From the NCBI RefSeq assembly GCF_000313135.1, contig NW_004457700.1, forward strand, positions 12,508-67,856: a stretch of 55,349 nt of DNA. Reading direction: 5' to 3'. Below, piece by piece: positions 54,641 through 55,349 of the stretch (position 1 is the first letter of the stretch; the number at the start of each line of letters is the position of its first letter). The stretch is from Acanthamoeba castellanii str. Neff. Lineage: Eukaryota; Discosea; Longamoebia; Acanthamoebidae. Made by a program: the position numbers and the translations under genes. The notes beneath the pieces are model-generated. The model ran no database searches. It was given only the letters and a program-made list of their open reading frames with translations, and was not told the origin of the DNA.

Positions 54641-55349
54641 CTAGTCCTTGAGGTTTCTGAAGGCGGAGATGTCGCTGCTGCTCAGCCACCGCTTCCACTC
54701 TGCGTCGTAGCTCGCCCTCGCCAGGAACTTCGCCTCCGTCCAGTACTCCTTGAACCCGTTCGTATGAGTATACCCGTGCGTCTCCCACCAGCCGATGGTG
54801 AATGGGTCGTCGGCGGCCTGGTCCGGCTTGCGCCGCGAGTGGTGGTAAGTGAGCGTGTAGCCCCGCATGTCCTCCGGCCACGGCTTGTCGCCGTAGGGGT
54901 CGGCGTCGTAGGTCGTCACCCGCACCCTTGCGGTGGAGCCGTCGTCGGCGGGGTTGGCTCGCGCCTGCGACTTGAACCAGGCCAGCCGGCTTGACGCCCA
55001 GCAGGCCTGGCGCGCCGTGGCCCACCGCCCGATGGCCTCCACCAGCTCCGGCGGCAGCCGCTACAGCGGGCTGGCCTCGTCGCACGCGCCGATGAGCAAC
55101 AGCCGCGCCTGCGCCCACACGGCGGCCGTCAGCCTCCGCTCGTGCGCCGCCATCTCTTCGGCCTTTCGCTTGATCTCGGCCTGGATCTGGGCCTCACGCG
55201 CCTGCCGGGCTGCTTCGGCGGCCTGGGCCTCGGCGCGCTTGCGAGCCTTGTACTCGCGCGCCGCCTCGGGCGTGGGCTTCGCCGCGCCGCACCGGCGACA
55301 CTTGGTGTTGCGCGCGAACTGGAGGTGGTCGCACATGGTGCACGTCCAG
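54641..55349 (-). pseudogene. RanBP2-type zinc-finger protein, partial, with an in-frame stop
   Basis: Runs off the right edge. At the edge WTCTMCDHLQFARNTKCRRC fits the RanBP2 finger W.C..C...N...C..C, a small fold that binds RNA or ubiquitin. A charged Ala/Glu/Arg helix follows (REYKARKRAEAQAAEAARQA). Then LTAAVWAQARLLLIGACDEA, SPL, a TAG (about 55062), and RLPPELVEAIGRWATARQAC, which reads like an F-box-type LPPELV element. The frame stays open after the stop to LSSSDISAFRNLKD at 54641. Either the gene is broken by one nonsense codon, or two ORFs lie head to tail; the unchanged frame favours the first. Confidence 0.55.

Overview
The window looks like nuclear DNA of a free-living amoeba, most like Acanthamoeba. 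The evidence is intron-dense, GC-rich genes on both strands with short intergenic gaps, introns that run from GT(A/G)CG to GCAG and carry G/T-rich simple repeats, and an amoebozoan-type eukaryotic gene set. This placement is inferred from sequence style and gene content, not from a database match. Most genes were reconstructed by joining exons across GT..AG introns, so the ends given are start and stop codons with introns in between.

Layout. From 1 to 7977: the 3' part of a START lipid-transfer protein (+), a secreted subtilisin-like protease (+) and TFIIF alpha/RAP74 (-). From about 8045 to 12065 lies a block almost without CpG that holds only decayed sequence: a LINE endonuclease, a protein kinase and a PP2C phosphatase, plus one small CpG-containing ORF. 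From 12078 to 26135 follow a broken secreted-protein gene, an intronless zinc alcohol dehydrogenase, glycogen synthase, an unusual Rab-like GTPase, Got1 and phosphatidylinositol 4-kinase beta (all +). A second CpG-poor block (26140 to 28185) sits between two convergent genes. From 28213 to 39928 come an ArsC-fold mitochondrial protein without its catalytic cysteine (-), a kelch-SAM protein (+), three tandem tRNA-like genes (-), eIF5A (+), an F-box protein (+) and a four-helix membrane protein (-). From 40270 to 43083 a Sel1-repeat gene (-) lies beside its truncated pseudogene copy. Then come an SR-type cyclophilin (+), a remnant gene carrying a copied piece of the PI4K gene, a third CpG-poor block (47450 to 48245), an ACF1/WSTF-like chromatin remodelling subunit (-), an arsenite methyltransferase with a run of Cys-Cys repeats (-), a secreted protein (+) and the edge of a RanBP2-type zinc-finger gene (-).

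The genes do not form one pathway; this is an ordinary mixed eukaryotic neighbourhood. The most notable signals are the CpG-stripped blocks of dead genes, whose kinase relic has only TGA stops in its frame; the CCAPA-repeat arsenite methyltransferase; the tandem Pol III tRNA-like genes; the exact 44-base copy of a PI4K intron-exon junction 21 kb away; and intronic satellites built on one TCG(TG)n unit.
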